Shown here piece after piece: positions 32,087 to 40,643 of a stretch of DNA of 64,000 nt. The stretch is from Fimbriimonadaceae bacterium. GTDB taxonomy: Bacteria; Armatimonadota; Fimbriimonadia; Fimbriimonadales; Fimbriimonadaceae. The stretch is from NCBI GenBank assembly GCA_026129685.1, contig JAHCHO010000006.1, positions 310,001 to 374,000 of the forward strand, read 5' to 3'. The first letter of the stretch is position 1; each line of letters starts with the position of its first letter. Both the position numbers and the translations under genes were made by a program. Under the pieces are notes generated by a model. The model had not been told where the DNA came from and did no database searches. It worked only from the letters and a program-made list of their open reading frames with translations.

Positions 32087-33093
32087 GTATCGTCTTGGAA
32101 CATAAAACCGGTACAAAGCGTAATTTCCTGACCGCCATCAAGGAAGCGATCCGGGAAGAGATGGCGCTCAATCCGGACATGGTCTGCATGGGCGAGGACA
32201 TTGGTCTGCTGGGCGGCGCGTTCGGCGTCACCGAGGGGTTGCTCGCGGAGTTCGGTCGGGCGCGGGTGATCGACGCGCCGATCAGCGAGGCCCTGATCGC
32301 CGGGGCGGCGACGGGGATGGCCCTGAACGGCAAAACCGTGATGATGGAGTTGCAGTTCATCGATTTCATCTCGTGCGGTTTCGACCAGATCGTTAACACG
32401 ATGGCGACCTTTTCCTACCGCACGGCGGGCGAAGTGAACCTGCCGATCGTGATGAGGGGACCGGCGGGCGCGTACGGCGGAGGCGCCCTCTACCACTCAC
32501 AGATGAACGAGGCGTGGTTCTGCAACTCGCCCGGACTCAAGGTGCTCTGCCCATCCACCCCTTACGACGCCAAGGGCCTGCTACGGTCGGCCCTGCGAGA
32601 CGGAAACCCGGTGCTGATCTACGAGATCAAGGAGCTCTACCGGAAGCGCGACATCGAGCAGGAGTTGCCGGACGACTATACGGTGCCGATCGGGAAAGCG
32701 GTCGTTCGACGCGAAGGTGCAGACCTTACGCTCGTCTCCTACGGCCAGAATGTCTACCATTGCCTCGAAGCGGCCGAGGTTCTCGCCAAAGAAGGATCGT
32801 CGGTCGAAGTCATCGATTTGCGGTCCCTGGTGCCCCTTGACATGGATGCGATCCGAGCCTCGATCGCAAAGACCGGCCGGGTGGTGGTGGTGAACGAGGC
32901 CCCAATGACCTGCGGTTTCGCGGGCGAGGTGGTCGCGCGCATCAGCACGGACTGTTTCGAACTGCTCGACGCCCCTCCTCTGCGCGTGACGCGCCTCGAT
33001 ACGCCCGTGCCGTGGGCCAAGACGCTCGAAACCTACGTACTCCCCAACACGGAGAAGGTCGTCGCGGCCGCGCGCAAAGTCTTGGAGTTTTAG
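32083..33093 (+). CDS. pdhB: 2-oxoacid (pyruvate-type) dehydrogenase E1 beta subunit
   Basis: Partner of the preceding alpha subunit in an alpha2beta2 E1. The 336-residue product has the transketolase pyrimidine-binding domain (MALNPDMVCMGEDIG, RVIDAPISEALIAGAATGMAL, QFIDFISCGFDQIVN) and the C-terminal domain (VIDLRSLVPLDMDAIRASIAKTGRVVVVNE, then TPVPWAKTLE). The catalytic-site Glu in GEDIG is present. ATG 32083 overlaps the pdhA stop as ATGA; a longer in-frame start at 32059 lies inside pdhA and is not favoured. It ends 4 bp before the convergent acyl-CoA dehydrogenase gene. Confidence 0.96.
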   Translation: MSIVLEHKTGTKRNFLTAIKEAIREEMALNPDMVCMGEDIGLLGGAFGVTEGLLAEFGRARVIDAPISEALIAGAATGMALNGKTVMMELQFIDFISCGFDQIVNTMATFSYRTAGEVNLPIVMRGPAGAYGGGALYHSQMNEAWFCNSPGLKVLCPSTPYDAKGLLRSALRDGNPVLIYEIKELYRKRDIEQELPDDYTVPIGKAVVRREGADLTLVSYGQNVYHCLEAAEVLAKEGSSVEVIDLRSLVPLDMDAIRASIAKTGRVVVVNEAPMTCGFAGEVVARISTDCFELLDAPPLRVTRLDTPVPWAKTLETYVLPNTEKVVAAARKVLEF

Positions 33094-33097
33094 GCTC

Positions 33098-34696
33098 CTA
33101 GAGCGGAGCGCCCGCCGCGTAGACGGCGTCCGACAGTTCGTCGATCGATGCCGTCGGTGGCGAGGGTAACCCAACGGTCTCGCCGGTGACGGTCTGGAAC
33201 GCCACGGCCGCAAAGGGATTCACCCAACGGGTGACAGCTTGACTAAGCGTTTGGTGGATCGGAATCCCGCTTTGGCTCGCACGGAGGCGCGAGCTTTGCT
33301 CGGCGTAAACCAACATGACCAGATCGCTCAGGGCTCCCATGCGGACCTGGTCGTCGACGTCCTCGCGCATTGCGCGCCCGGCGAGTTCCGACACGTAGGA
33401 GTCGCCCACCGAGGTTAGCGACGCCCGCCCTTCACGATCGCGTCGACGCAAGCGGTCGGCCAAGAAGAGGCGGTTGATCTCGTTGGTGCCTTCGTAGATT
33501 CGGCTGATCCGAGCATCGCGGTAGTGACGCGCGGCCGGGAACTCCTCGCTGAACCCGTACCCTCCATACACCTGCAAAGCCTCGTCCAGCACGAAGGCCT
33601 CGGCCTCGGTCGCGAACACCTTGCACGCGGAGCATTCGACGGAATACTCCTCGCACGCGCGACGGTTTCCGGCAACGTCCGAACCGTGCGCGTCGAAAGC
33701 GTCGTCGATCAGGGCCCCGGTCCGATAGATCATGGACTCGGCGGCGAAGTAGCGCACGGCCATATCGCTGAACTTCTGACGGATCAGGCCGAAGGAGGCG
33801 ATCGGCGCGCCGAACTGCCGTCGATCCAGAGCATAGCGTGCCGCCTGGCCGATCATCTCCCTGGCCGGTCCGAGAGACATCGCCGAGAGTTTGAAGCGGC
33901 CCAGGTTCAGAGCATTGAAGGCGACGTGGTGGCCAAGTCCAGGTTCGTAGAGGACGTTGTCATCGGGCACGAAGACATCGACCAGAACCAGTCGAGCGGT
34001 CGAGGAACCCTTCAGACCGAGTTTGTGCTCCTCGCGCTCGACCCGTACCCCCGGCATCGAGCGCTCCACGATGAATCCAGTAAATTCTTTGCCATCGATC
34101 TTGGCGAAAACGGTGAACACTCCCGCCCACTTTGCGTTTGAAATCCACATCTTCGTTCCGTTCAGGCGGTACCCACCGGGGACGCGCTCGGCCCGAGTCG
34201 TGGCCGAAAGGGCGTCGCTACCGGCGTTGGGCTCGGTCAGCGCGTAGGCGCCGATGGTTTCGGCGGTCACTAGTCCCGGCAGGTAGCGCTTCTTCTGGTC
34301 GTGGTTGCCGAACAGGGCAATGCCGGCCTGCGAAATGCCGCTGTGGACACCGATCGTCACGCTGAAGGAGGCGTTCAGGCTCAGGAACTCGAGAATCCGG
34401 GCGGCGAGGTTCTTCCCCAGTCCGAGTCCGCCGTAGGCCTCGGGGGCATCGATGCCGCAGAAGCCCAGGTCGGCGGCCTTCCTTAGCAGGGCGGGCATCA
34501 GGCCATCTTCCTGCGCGTCCAGGCGTTCGGCAACGGGCAGGACCTCCTTGCGACTGAACTGCTCGGCAGAGGAGATCATGAGTCCCTCGTCGCCCCGGAA
34601 ATCCTCGGGGATCGCAATTCGTTCGGGTAGTCGGCTGAAGAAAGAGCCCCCGAACGCGTCCGTACGGGGACCGGAGTAGGGCTGGGCCATCGACAT
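33098..34696 (-). CDS. Acyl-CoA dehydrogenase, VLCAD-like with C-terminal extension
   Basis: FAD enzyme that introduces the 2,3-double bond in acyl-CoA during beta-oxidation. The 532-residue protein has the N-terminal helical domain, YALTEPNAGSDALSATT and WISNAKWAGVFTVFAK in the FAD-binding middle domain, and the C-terminal QVYGGYGFSEEFPAARHYRDARISRIYEGTNEINR with the catalytic Glu in YEGT. The family core is about 380-400 residues; roughly 110 extra C-terminal residues resemble the extension of the very-long-chain branch. ATG 34696 or 34690 are both possible starts. A CATAAT box stands further upstream. No other beta-oxidation gene is adjacent. Confidence 0.93.
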   Translation of the reverse strand: MSMAQPYSGPRTDAFGGSFFSRLPERIAIPEDFRGDEGLMISSAEQFSRKEVLPVAERLDAQEDGLMPALLRKAADLGFCGIDAPEAYGGLGLGKNLAARILEFLSLNASFSVTIGVHSGISQAGIALFGNHDQKKRYLPGLVTAETIGAYALTEPNAGSDALSATTRAERVPGGYRLNGTKMWISNAKWAGVFTVFAKIDGKEFTGFIVERSMPGVRVEREEHKLGLKGSSTARLVLVDVFVPDDNVLYEPGLGHHVAFNALNLGRFKLSAMSLGPAREMIGQAARYALDRRQFGAPIASFGLIRQKFSDMAVRYFAAESMIYRTGALIDDAFDAHGSDVAGNRRACEEYSVECSACKVFATEAEAFVLDEALQVYGGYGFSEEFPAARHYRDARISRIYEGTNEINRLFLADRLRRRDREGRASLTSVGDSYVSELAGRAMREDVDDQVRMGALSDLVMLVYAEQSSRLRASQSGIPIHQTLSQAVTRWVNPFAAVAFQTVTGETVGLPSPPTASIDELSDAVYAAGAPL

Positions 34697-34779
34697 TGTT
34701 GGATCCTGGGCCTGCTTCGGCTAGGACCCCATTATGGTTTGTCGTCGTAGAACGGCGCTTGACCCGCCCGCAGACGTCA

Positions 34780-35598
34780 CTAGCCCTTGACCGCACCGGC
34801 GAGCATCGTTTCATGAATCTTTTCCCGAAAGAACCCGTACACAACGAGGACCGGGAGCATCACGATCACGAGTCCTGCGAAGAGCGCCCCCCAGTCCGAC
34901 TGATACTGCTGGGTCATCGTGAGGTTGGCGATCCCCAAGGGCAAGGTCTGGTTCCGCTCGCTCGGAAGCAGGACCAGGGCCAGTCCGTACTCGTTCCAGA
35001 GCCCGATGGCGTTGAAGATTCCGACGACGATGATGCCAGGCCGGGCCAAAGGCAACATGACGCTCCAGAACGTGCGGGCATGGCCGCATCCGTCCAGCAT
35101 GGCCGCCTCCGCCAGCTCGTCGGGCAGATTCACGAAGAACCCGGTGAGGACGAACACGGTGAAGGGCAACGAATACGCCACGTAAACGAGGATTAGCCCG
35201 TGCATCGTGTCGAGCATCTTCAAATCCCGCATCAGCAGGAAAAGAGGAACGATGACCAAAAACGTTGGAAACATCATTCCCCCAAGAAAGGTCCCGAGAA
35301 TGGCCTTCGCCCCGGGGAACGCGTACTTGGCGAGCACATAGGCGGCCATCGCACCGATCGGCAGGAGGATGACCAGGGTGGCCACCGTGACGAACGAGCT
35401 GTTCACGAAGGCGCGCCCAATGCCCGCTTCTCCCCACGCCCTCGCATAGTTCGCCCACCGGAATTCGGACGGCATCGCCCAAGGCTCGGCGAGGATTTCG
35501 GCTCCCGGTTTCAGCGACGAAATCAGGACCCAAACGAGGGGCAACAGGACGGTCAAGGTGAAGAGGCCCAGGCACACGGTGAAGATCGCTCGCTTCAA
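34780..35598 (-). CDS. Sugar ABC transporter permease (MalG/CUT1 type)
   Basis: One of two membrane subunits of a CUT1-type carbohydrate importer. The 272-residue protein has six hydrophobic helices and the EAA loop ELAEAAMLDGCGHARTFWSVMLPLARPG, which contacts the ATPase, and ends VYGFFREKIHETMLAGAVKG, typical of the MalG class. The TTG 35598 start overlaps the stop of the upstream permease as TTGA and has GGAGG 7 nt upstream, which decides the start over a longer frame to 35865. No ATPase gene is in the operon; such importers often share one encoded elsewhere. Confidence 0.93.
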   Translation of the reverse strand: MKRAIFTVCLGLFTLTVLLPLVWVLISSLKPGAEILAEPWAMPSEFRWANYARAWGEAGIGRAFVNSSFVTVATLVILLPIGAMAAYVLAKYAFPGAKAILGTFLGGMMFPTFLVIVPLFLLMRDLKMLDTMHGLILVYVAYSLPFTVFVLTGFFVNLPDELAEAAMLDGCGHARTFWSVMLPLARPGIIVVGIFNAIGLWNEYGLALVLLPSERNQTLPLGIANLTMTQQYQSDWGALFAGLVIVMLPVLVVYGFFREKIHETMLAGAVKG

Positions 35599-36479
35599 GG
35601 CCTTGCCTCCACCGGGTTCCTCCGAAACACGAAGAGGATCGCGAGGCTCAGCACCATGACGACCAGGAAGTTGCCGGTCGCGAGGGCCGTGGCGTACCCA
35701 AACTGCGAGTTCACGAACGCCTGCTCGTACAAGTACGTGAGCATGACCTCGCTCTTGCGGTCCGGTCCGCCGCGCGTCATCAGGTACACGATCGCGAACG
35801 TGTTCATCACGTTTATGGTCAGGTAGGTGACGGCGACCCGCTTGACCGACCACAGGAGCGGCCACGTGACCCGCCAGAACCGGTGCCAGCCCTTCGAACC
35901 ATCGAGTTCAGCGGCCTCGTTCACCTCGTGGGGTATGCCCTCGAGCCCGGCGGCGAACAGCATGATGTAAAACCCGAGGGCGTACCACACAAACGCAACC
36001 CCCACAGCGGGGAGCGCCCACGCGCTCTCACCCAGCCATGTGTGGGTCCATTTGGATAGGTTCACCGCTCGCAACCCTGCATTGAACAACCCGTGCGGGT
36101 TGAAGATGAACTGCCACATGACGGCCACGACGACGACGGACACCACCTGCGGGAACAAGTAGATCGAGCGTAAGATCTTCCGAAGACGACCCTCACCGCG
36201 AACCCCGTGGGCGACGAGGAGAGCCAAGGCAACCACGGCCACTCCGCATCCGACAAGGAGCATTAGGTTGTTCGTCAAAGCGGTCGCGAACGCCCTGTCC
36301 TGGAAGAGGTTCCGGAAGTTCTCGTCGCCGATGAACGTTCGCTTGTTCGATACGCCTCGCCAGCGAAACATCGAGAACTCGAACGCCCGGATTAGCGGCA
36401 CGAGCACCAGGCCCGCGTAGACGATGGCGGCGGGGGCTAAGAAGGATACGATAAAGGCGACCCGCCCTCGACCCTTCAT
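35595..36479 (-). CDS. Sugar ABC transporter permease (MalF/CUT1 type)
   Basis: First permease subunit of the importer, 294 residues with six hydrophobic helices. The N-terminus (KGRGRVAFIVSFLAPAAIVYAGLVL) and the EAA loop EVNEAAELDGSKGWHRFWRVTWP are typical. ATG 36479 is chosen because AGGTGG lies just upstream (5-nt spacing); the longer frame to 36536 has no ribosome site and would cover the palindromic operator at 36499-36514. The 108-bp gap to the binding-protein gene holds that palindrome. Co-translated with the second permease through TTGA. Confidence 0.93.
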   Translation of the reverse strand: MKGRGRVAFIVSFLAPAAIVYAGLVLVPLIRAFEFSMFRWRGVSNKRTFIGDENFRNLFQDRAFATALTNNLMLLVGCGVAVVALALLVAHGVRGEGRLRKILRSIYLFPQVVSVVVVAVMWQFIFNPHGLFNAGLRAVNLSKWTHTWLGESAWALPAVGVAFVWYALGFYIMLFAAGLEGIPHEVNEAAELDGSKGWHRFWRVTWPLLWSVKRVAVTYLTINVMNTFAIVYLMTRGGPDRKSEVMLTYLYEQAFVNSQFGYATALATGNFLVVMVLSLAILFVFRRNPVEARP

Positions 36480-36498
36480 CGAACCACCTCGCGACATT

Positions 36499-36514
36499 GA
36501 CCAAGCGTTTGGTC
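36499..36514. promoter_or_regulatory. LacI-family-style palindrome inside the sugar ABC operon
   Basis: GACCAAGCGTTTGGTC is a 16-bp palindrome with 14 of 16 symmetric positions and a central CG, the form seen in LacI/GalR-family operators. It lies 20 bp before the MalF-type start and after the binding-protein gene. No regulator gene is nearby. Confidence 0.45.
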
Positions 36515-36587
36515 TGGACAACCTCGGGCCTCGCATCCAATAGAAGGACGGTAAGACGACACCTTGGCGTTCATCAGGACCGTGCGC

Positions 36588-37901
36588 CTAGAGCGACATC
36601 TTGTACTTGGGGATCGAAGCATCGTTACGGGTTTTCTCCGCCGCCGCTTCGCAACGATCCACGAACTGCTTTGGAGTGATTTCGCGGTTAAGCATCGAGG
36701 TGATCGCGCCTTCGATCTCTTTCTGCATGGAGGGGTACCATTGACGGTGCTGGTTGGCGTAAAGGGTCTTCGCCTCGCGTACGGCGGCGGCGGGTTTCTC
36801 GAGGACGCGCGGCAACTTGGCCTGATCGCTTCCGACGATCGCCATCAGGGTGCCTTTCTTCTCAACGAACTCCTTCGCCTTGGGCAAGGAGGTCATGTAC
36901 TTGTAGAGGGCGATCGCGCCGTCCGCGTTCTTGGCGTGGGTCGGAACCATCCACGGCTCGACCCCGACCAGAAGGGCGGTTGGATCGCCTTTCCCGCCGG
37001 CCACAACCGGGACGCGCATGAACTCGATCGTGACGCCCTTTGGCATCACTTCCTTCATTTCGGACTCCATCCAAGAGCCACACGGCACCATCGCCGCCTT
37101 GCCGTTCAGGAACTGGGTCTGCGACTCTGTATGGCTCATACCCGTCGATCCCTCCAGGAAATACCCCTTTTCGTTCAATGTATCGATCATCTCGGCCGCC
37201 TTGAGCATGGGTTCGGAATTCCATGCTCCTGGCACGAGGTTCTGGGCGTCGACGATCGCTTGGACGCCGCCCAGCGAGACGACCCAAGGGTAGAGCATCC
37301 CTTCGATCATATAGTAGGGGTACTGGCCCTGGTAGGCGATGGGGGCTACGCCCTTGGCCTTGATCCTCTCGCAGAGCGTCAGGAGTTCGTCCCAGTTCGT
37401 CGGCGGAGTCCACCCGTTCTTGGCGAACACGGCCGGGTCGTACCACCACCCAAACACCATGATGTAGTAGGGCAACATGAAGGTTTTGCCGTCCTTCTGA
37501 CCGAGCTTCAGCATGTTGGGGTCGAAAGTTTCGCGCCAGGTCCCCTTCCCGTCGTAGGCAGGTCCGTCGAGGGCAGAGTCCAACTCGCGGAGTTGCCCTT
37601 CTTCGACGAGCGCCCAATGGTCCATGCCCCAGCCGGGGAACATCAGGTCGGGCGGGTTTTCGGCCACCATTCGGGGTCTGATCTGCTCCCAGACGCGTGG
37701 ATTGCCCGAAACGCTGACGGTGACGCCCGGGTTCTTTTCCTGGAACTCCTTGGCGGCGGACTCATACATATCGATCCCGTAACCACCCTTGAAGGCCATC
37801 ACTTCGATCGCGCCCTCCACCTTCGATCCGTCGCCTCCGTTGCACGCCGCCAAGGCGCACGCGACCAATGCCAGTAACGAGTACATGCCGATTCTCTTCA
37901 T
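36588..37901 (-). CDS. Sugar ABC transporter substrate-binding lipoprotein
   Basis: CUT1-type extracytoplasmic solute-binding protein (SBP_bac_1). The 437-residue product begins with a lipoprotein signal, MKRIGMYSLLALVACALAAC, the Cys at residue 20 being the lipid site. Family stretches are EFQEKNPGVTVSVSG, PDLMFPGWGMDHWALVEEGQL and FLNGKAAMVPCGSWMESEMK. Ligand identity is not visible; aromatic residues (MVFGWWYDP) suggest a sugar. ATG 37901 is chosen over the longer frame to 38000 because the signal sequence begins there. First gene of the importer operon, followed by the two permeases. Confidence 0.93.
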   Translation of the reverse strand: MKRIGMYSLLALVACALAACNGGDGSKVEGAIEVMAFKGGYGIDMYESAAKEFQEKNPGVTVSVSGNPRVWEQIRPRMVAENPPDLMFPGWGMDHWALVEEGQLRELDSALDGPAYDGKGTWRETFDPNMLKLGQKDGKTFMLPYYIMVFGWWYDPAVFAKNGWTPPTNWDELLTLCERIKAKGVAPIAYQGQYPYYMIEGMLYPWVVSLGGVQAIVDAQNLVPGAWNSEPMLKAAEMIDTLNEKGYFLEGSTGMSHTESQTQFLNGKAAMVPCGSWMESEMKEVMPKGVTIEFMRVPVVAGGKGDPTALLVGVEPWMVPTHAKNADGAIALYKYMTSLPKAKEFVEKKGTLMAIVGSDQAKLPRVLEKPAAAVREAKTLYANQHRQWYPSMQKEIEGAITSMLNREITPKQFVDRCEAAAEKTRNDASIPKYKMSL

Positions 37902-38030
37902 CGTTGTGTTCGCCGGTCCCGGAAGCGGAGGCGGCGCCAGATGGGCTGAAATCCCATTCGCCAGTGGGGCGGTGGAGACCTTCCGCCGATCATGACGCAT
38001 CTACGGTCGCGGGCGCCAACCGGGGTCGAG

Positions 38031-38315
38031 CTACTCGCGCCGCTCGACCACGATCGTGCAACGCGTGGCCAGAGCAGCGATCGCCCCCAATCCCGCTAGA
38101 AACGGCAACATCACCGCCCCGAACAAGCCGAACGAGAGGGGAATCTCCATCAGGACTTTGCCTTCCTCGCTCTTGACGAGGATGCGTCGGGCGTTGCCCT
38201 CGCGAACAATGCGTTTGACCTCGCCCACCAACTTGTCGCCGCTAACGCTGAACTCCTCGGTTCTGGCTTCGTCGGTCTTGTGGTCGCCCTCGGGGGGATC
38301 GGATTCCGTTGGCAT
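38031..38315 (-). CDS. DUF4342 domain protein
   Basis: 94 residues. An acidic, disordered N-terminus (about 1-22) is followed by the DUF4342 domain: FSVSGDKLVGEVKRIVREGNARRILVKSEEGKVLMEIPLS, then one hydrophobic helix (LFGAVMLPFLAGLGAIAALAT) and a short basic end. The N-terminal part can bind nucleic acid or peptide in related UBA-like folds, but function is unknown. It is probably a membrane-anchored protein. It stands alone, between the importer operon and a 321-bp gene-free stretch. Confidence 0.85.
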   Translation of the reverse strand: MPTESDPPEGDHKTDEARTEEFSVSGDKLVGEVKRIVREGNARRILVKSEEGKVLMEIPLSFGLFGAVMLPFLAGLGAIAALATRCTIVVERRE

Positions 38316-38545
38316 GGCCTGTGGCGGGCAAGGTTACCGAGCCGGGGCGACGGGACGCTGGGTCCCGGCTGTCGTTCCTCTTGGCAAGTGTCGCATCCTG
38401 CTAACCGGGCTGGCCGATGTCGGCTCGTTCAGACTCGTTTCAGGTTTTCCCAGAAACTCACGGTCGGGACGGGTTCAGAAATCGGCGCCGTTCGCTTGAA
38501 CACGGCCAGTTTCAGCGAAACTTCACGAAACACGCCCCGGAGGCG
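38316..38545. other. Gene-free stretch before the small-RNA promoter
   Basis: No reading frame here has a plausible start, ribosome site and family pattern. It contains a 7-bp hairpin (AGCCGGG...CCCGGCT, about 38340-38370) and several small inverted repeats. It may hold the DUF4342 promoter, but I find no convincing -35/-10 pair and no known riboswitch pattern. Confidence 0.3.
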
Positions 38546-38574
38546 TTGCGCTCGGGCACCGGATCGAGTATCAT
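38546..38574 (+). promoter_or_regulatory. Promoter of a candidate small RNA
   Basis: TTGCGC (38546-38551), a 17-nt spacer, then TATCAT (38569-38574). The spacing is ideal and the boxes match the consensus at 4 of 6 and 5 of 6 positions. Transcription would start near 38581, exactly where a long hairpin begins. Confidence 0.45.
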
Positions 38575-38580
38575 GATGAG

Positions 38581-38643
38581 CGAAGGCCTTCCTGTAGCAT
38601 TTGCTCTCCCCTTGGCTACAGCTCGAGGCCTTCGTTTCATTTT
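38581..38643 (+). ncRNA. Candidate small RNA ending in an intrinsic terminator, C-rich loop
   Basis: CGAAGGCCT (38581-38589) pairs with AGGCCTTCG (38626-38634), and inside it CTGTAGC (38592-38598) pairs with GCTACAG (38615-38621). The 16-nt loop carries TCTCCCCTT, and the outer stem is followed by TTTCATTTT. A promoter with good spacing ends 7 nt before. The RNA would be about 63 nt and its 3' end overlaps the end of rluB on the opposite strand. C-rich loops that pair with Shine-Dalgarno sequences are known in other bacterial small RNAs. Alternatively the hairpin is simply the rluB terminator, although the T-rich side lies on the plus strand. Confidence 0.4.
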
Positions 38644-39452
38644 GGGCGGGCCGATTTGGTGGCTTCGCGCAGTTCGTTCACCTCATCCATGCCAAGGCGA
38701 CGGCACGATCCGGGGGGCATTCTCTGGAGTTTGATCGGACCGAACCGCACGCGCTTCAGTTCGACGACGGGGTGTCCGACCGCCTCGCACATCTGCCGAA
38801 TCTGACGCTTGCGGCCCTCGTGAAGAACCAAGCGCAGCTTCGTCACACCACTCCTATCGTCGCGGTCGCGGAGGAAGACACCCGCAGGACGCGTCCGTCC
38901 GCCCTCGATGACGACCCCCGTCCGCAACCGATCGAGCGCCTCGTCCCCGAGTATTCCGCGGACGGTCGCCAAGTACTCCTTCTCGACGCCGTATCTCGGG
39001 TGAATCAGGCGATTCGCGAGTTCGCCGTCGTTCGTGAACAGCAGGAGGCCCTCGGTATCCATGTCGAGTCGGCCGACGGGCCGGACCACCGCGCCGACAT
39101 CGGGCAAGAGGCCGGCGACGGTGGGGCGTCGTTGGGGGTCCGTCATCGTCGTGAGGACGCCGCGCGGCTTGTTCATGGCAAGGTAGGTCAGGCGTGGGGC
39201 ACGCAACAGAAGACCGTCCACCTCGACGGAGTCGTCCGGGCCGACCTTGACGCCCATATCCGTCACGAGGACACCGTTCACGGCGACGCGGCCCTCGCGG
39301 ATCAGGACTTCGGCAGCTCGGCGGCTGCAAACGCCGGCGGCCGCGATACGCTTGTGCAGACGCTCGGGTCCGGTGACGGGCGCATCGGCACGTTTGGCCG
39401 CCGGGTCATGCGGGGTGGGTTGGGGTCTAGCGGAACCGAATCGTCGCGCCAC
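38637..39452 (-). CDS. rluB: 23S rRNA pseudouridine synthase, RluB/RsuA family
   Basis: Converts specific uridines of rRNA to pseudouridine. The 271-residue product has an N-terminal S4 RNA-binding domain (ERLHKRIAAAGVCSRRAAEVLIREGRVAVNG) and the catalytic domain with YLAMNKPRGVLTT, the catalytic Asp in GRLDMDTEGLLLFTNDG, and LHEGRKRQIRQMCEAVGHPV. The start is GTG 39452, supported by GGAGG 7 nt upstream; the first 25 residues are a basic extension. It overlaps the end of the D,D-carboxypeptidase gene by 26 nt, so the two are probably co-transcribed. Confidence 0.94.
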   Translation of the reverse strand: MARRFGSARPQPTPHDPAAKRADAPVTGPERLHKRIAAAGVCSRRAAEVLIREGRVAVNGVLVTDMGVKVGPDDSVEVDGLLLRAPRLTYLAMNKPRGVLTTMTDPQRRPTVAGLLPDVGAVVRPVGRLDMDTEGLLLFTNDGELANRLIHPRYGVEKEYLATVRGILGDEALDRLRTGVVIEGGRTRPAGVFLRDRDDRSGVTKLRLVLHEGRKRQIRQMCEAVGHPVVELKRVRFGPIKLQRMPPGSCRRLGMDEVNELREATKSARPK

Positions 39453-40566
39453 CGATCATCCTCCGTGAGCGCCGGTTCATCATCCACGCGCCACCCGCAA
39501 GGATGGCCACCAAGAACCAGGTCACGGGGGACAAGGTACCCGCCTGGGTCGATGCAACGGTCGAGGACGGGACGACCCCGTCCAGAACGTACTTGAACCC
39601 GTCCGAGCAGTGCACGACCGCCACCGGGCCCGCCGTTCCGGGGGCCAACTCGATTTCCGAAACGGTCGTCGTCTCCGGCACGGTCTTCCACAGGTCCGAC
39701 GAGGCTTCCCACTGTCGTCCCTGAGCGCTTCCGAGGGGATCGCCGGCTTGAACAAGAGCGCGGCGCTCATGACGGGCGTAGGTCCAAGCCATCAGGTTGG
39801 CGGTGTCGACTTCCCAGTTCTCGCTTTTCAGGACCACGGTGATAACCCGAAACCCCTCGCGGGTGGCGCTTCCGACGAAGCACTTACCGGCGGGCTCGGT
39901 GTAGCCGGTCTTGATTCCGTCGGCGGTGGGATCGTCCCGGATCCATTTGTTCTTACTGACCAAGACCTGGTCCTGGGGCACCGTCGGACGACTGATTTCG
40001 AACTTCGGGGTGCGGACGATCTTCGCGAACAGCGGGTGCTTCATCGCCTCGCGCGCGATCAAGGCCAGGTCACGGGCGGTGGTGGTGTGCTCGGCGTCGT
40101 TCAGACCGTGCGGGTTATGGAAATGAGTATGTTCGCAACCGATCGACTTGGCTCTTTCGTTCATCAATTCGGCGAACTTATCGACGGAGCCGGAGATGCG
40201 GCAGGCGACGGTGACACAGACGTCGTTCGCGCTACGAAGAAGGATCGCGTAGAGGGCGTCGCGGACGGTCAGGCGCTCTCCGGGGAGCATGTAGAGACTA
40301 GAACCTCCGACCCCTTCGACCTCTTTCGGAGCGGTGAGGACCTCGTCGAGCGGAAGTCGCTCAAGGACGAGCAGGGCGGTCAAGATCTTGGTCGTGCTCG
40401 CCGGATATCGTATGGTATCAGCGTCTTTCTCCCACAAAACGCGTCCTGATTCCGCATCGATCGCGATGGCGCTCTGGGCGGTGACCGTAGGACTCGTCGC
40501 ACCAGCAAAGGTCCTGGCGACGGTGGCCAGAAGGACAAGCGTTAGGAGGGATCGTCGAACCATCAT
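39427..40566 (-). CDS. Membrane-anchored D-alanyl-D-alanine carboxypeptidase (S11, DacA/DacF type)
   Basis: Penicillin-binding protein that trims the terminal D-Ala of peptidoglycan stem peptides. The 379-residue protein has a signal peptide, the active-site SxxK as PASTTKILTALL (Ser57, Lys60), the SxN motif in LLRSANDVC, and the KTG motif in DGIKTGYTEP. A small C-terminal domain is followed by a transmembrane anchor (PVTWFLVAILAGGAWMMNRR). ATG 40566 is followed by a second ATG; either may start. The upstream GATAAT box (about 25 nt away) may be its promoter. Confidence 0.95.
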   Translation of the reverse strand: MMVRRSLLTLVLLATVARTFAGATSPTVTAQSAIAIDAESGRVLWEKDADTIRYPASTTKILTALLVLERLPLDEVLTAPKEVEGVGGSSLYMLPGERLTVRDALYAILLRSANDVCVTVACRISGSVDKFAELMNERAKSIGCEHTHFHNPHGLNDAEHTTTARDLALIAREAMKHPLFAKIVRTPKFEISRPTVPQDQVLVSKNKWIRDDPTADGIKTGYTEPAGKCFVGSATREGFRVITVVLKSENWEVDTANLMAWTYARHERRALVQAGDPLGSAQGRQWEASSDLWKTVPETTTVSEIELAPGTAGPVAVVHCSDGFKYVLDGVVPSSTVASTQAGTLSPVTWFLVAILAGGAWMMNRRSRRMIGGATIRFR

Positions 40567-40643
40567 TGGGATTGCAGAGCCGACGCCGGGATTATCCCTC
40601 GGCGCGGACGCGGTATGCGCCGAACGCCGAGGGAATCCGCCGA

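Noticed and set aside
33238-33260. TTGACTAAGCGTTTGGT similar to the operator at 36499
   Set aside because: It lies inside the acyl-CoA dehydrogenase coding sequence and lacks the second half of the palindrome.
38316-38545. Riboswitch or other known structured RNA in the gap after the DUF4342 gene
   Set aside because: I compared both strands with cobalamin, SAM, glycine, SRP and 6S-like patterns I can recall and found no matching core. Only generic hairpins are present.
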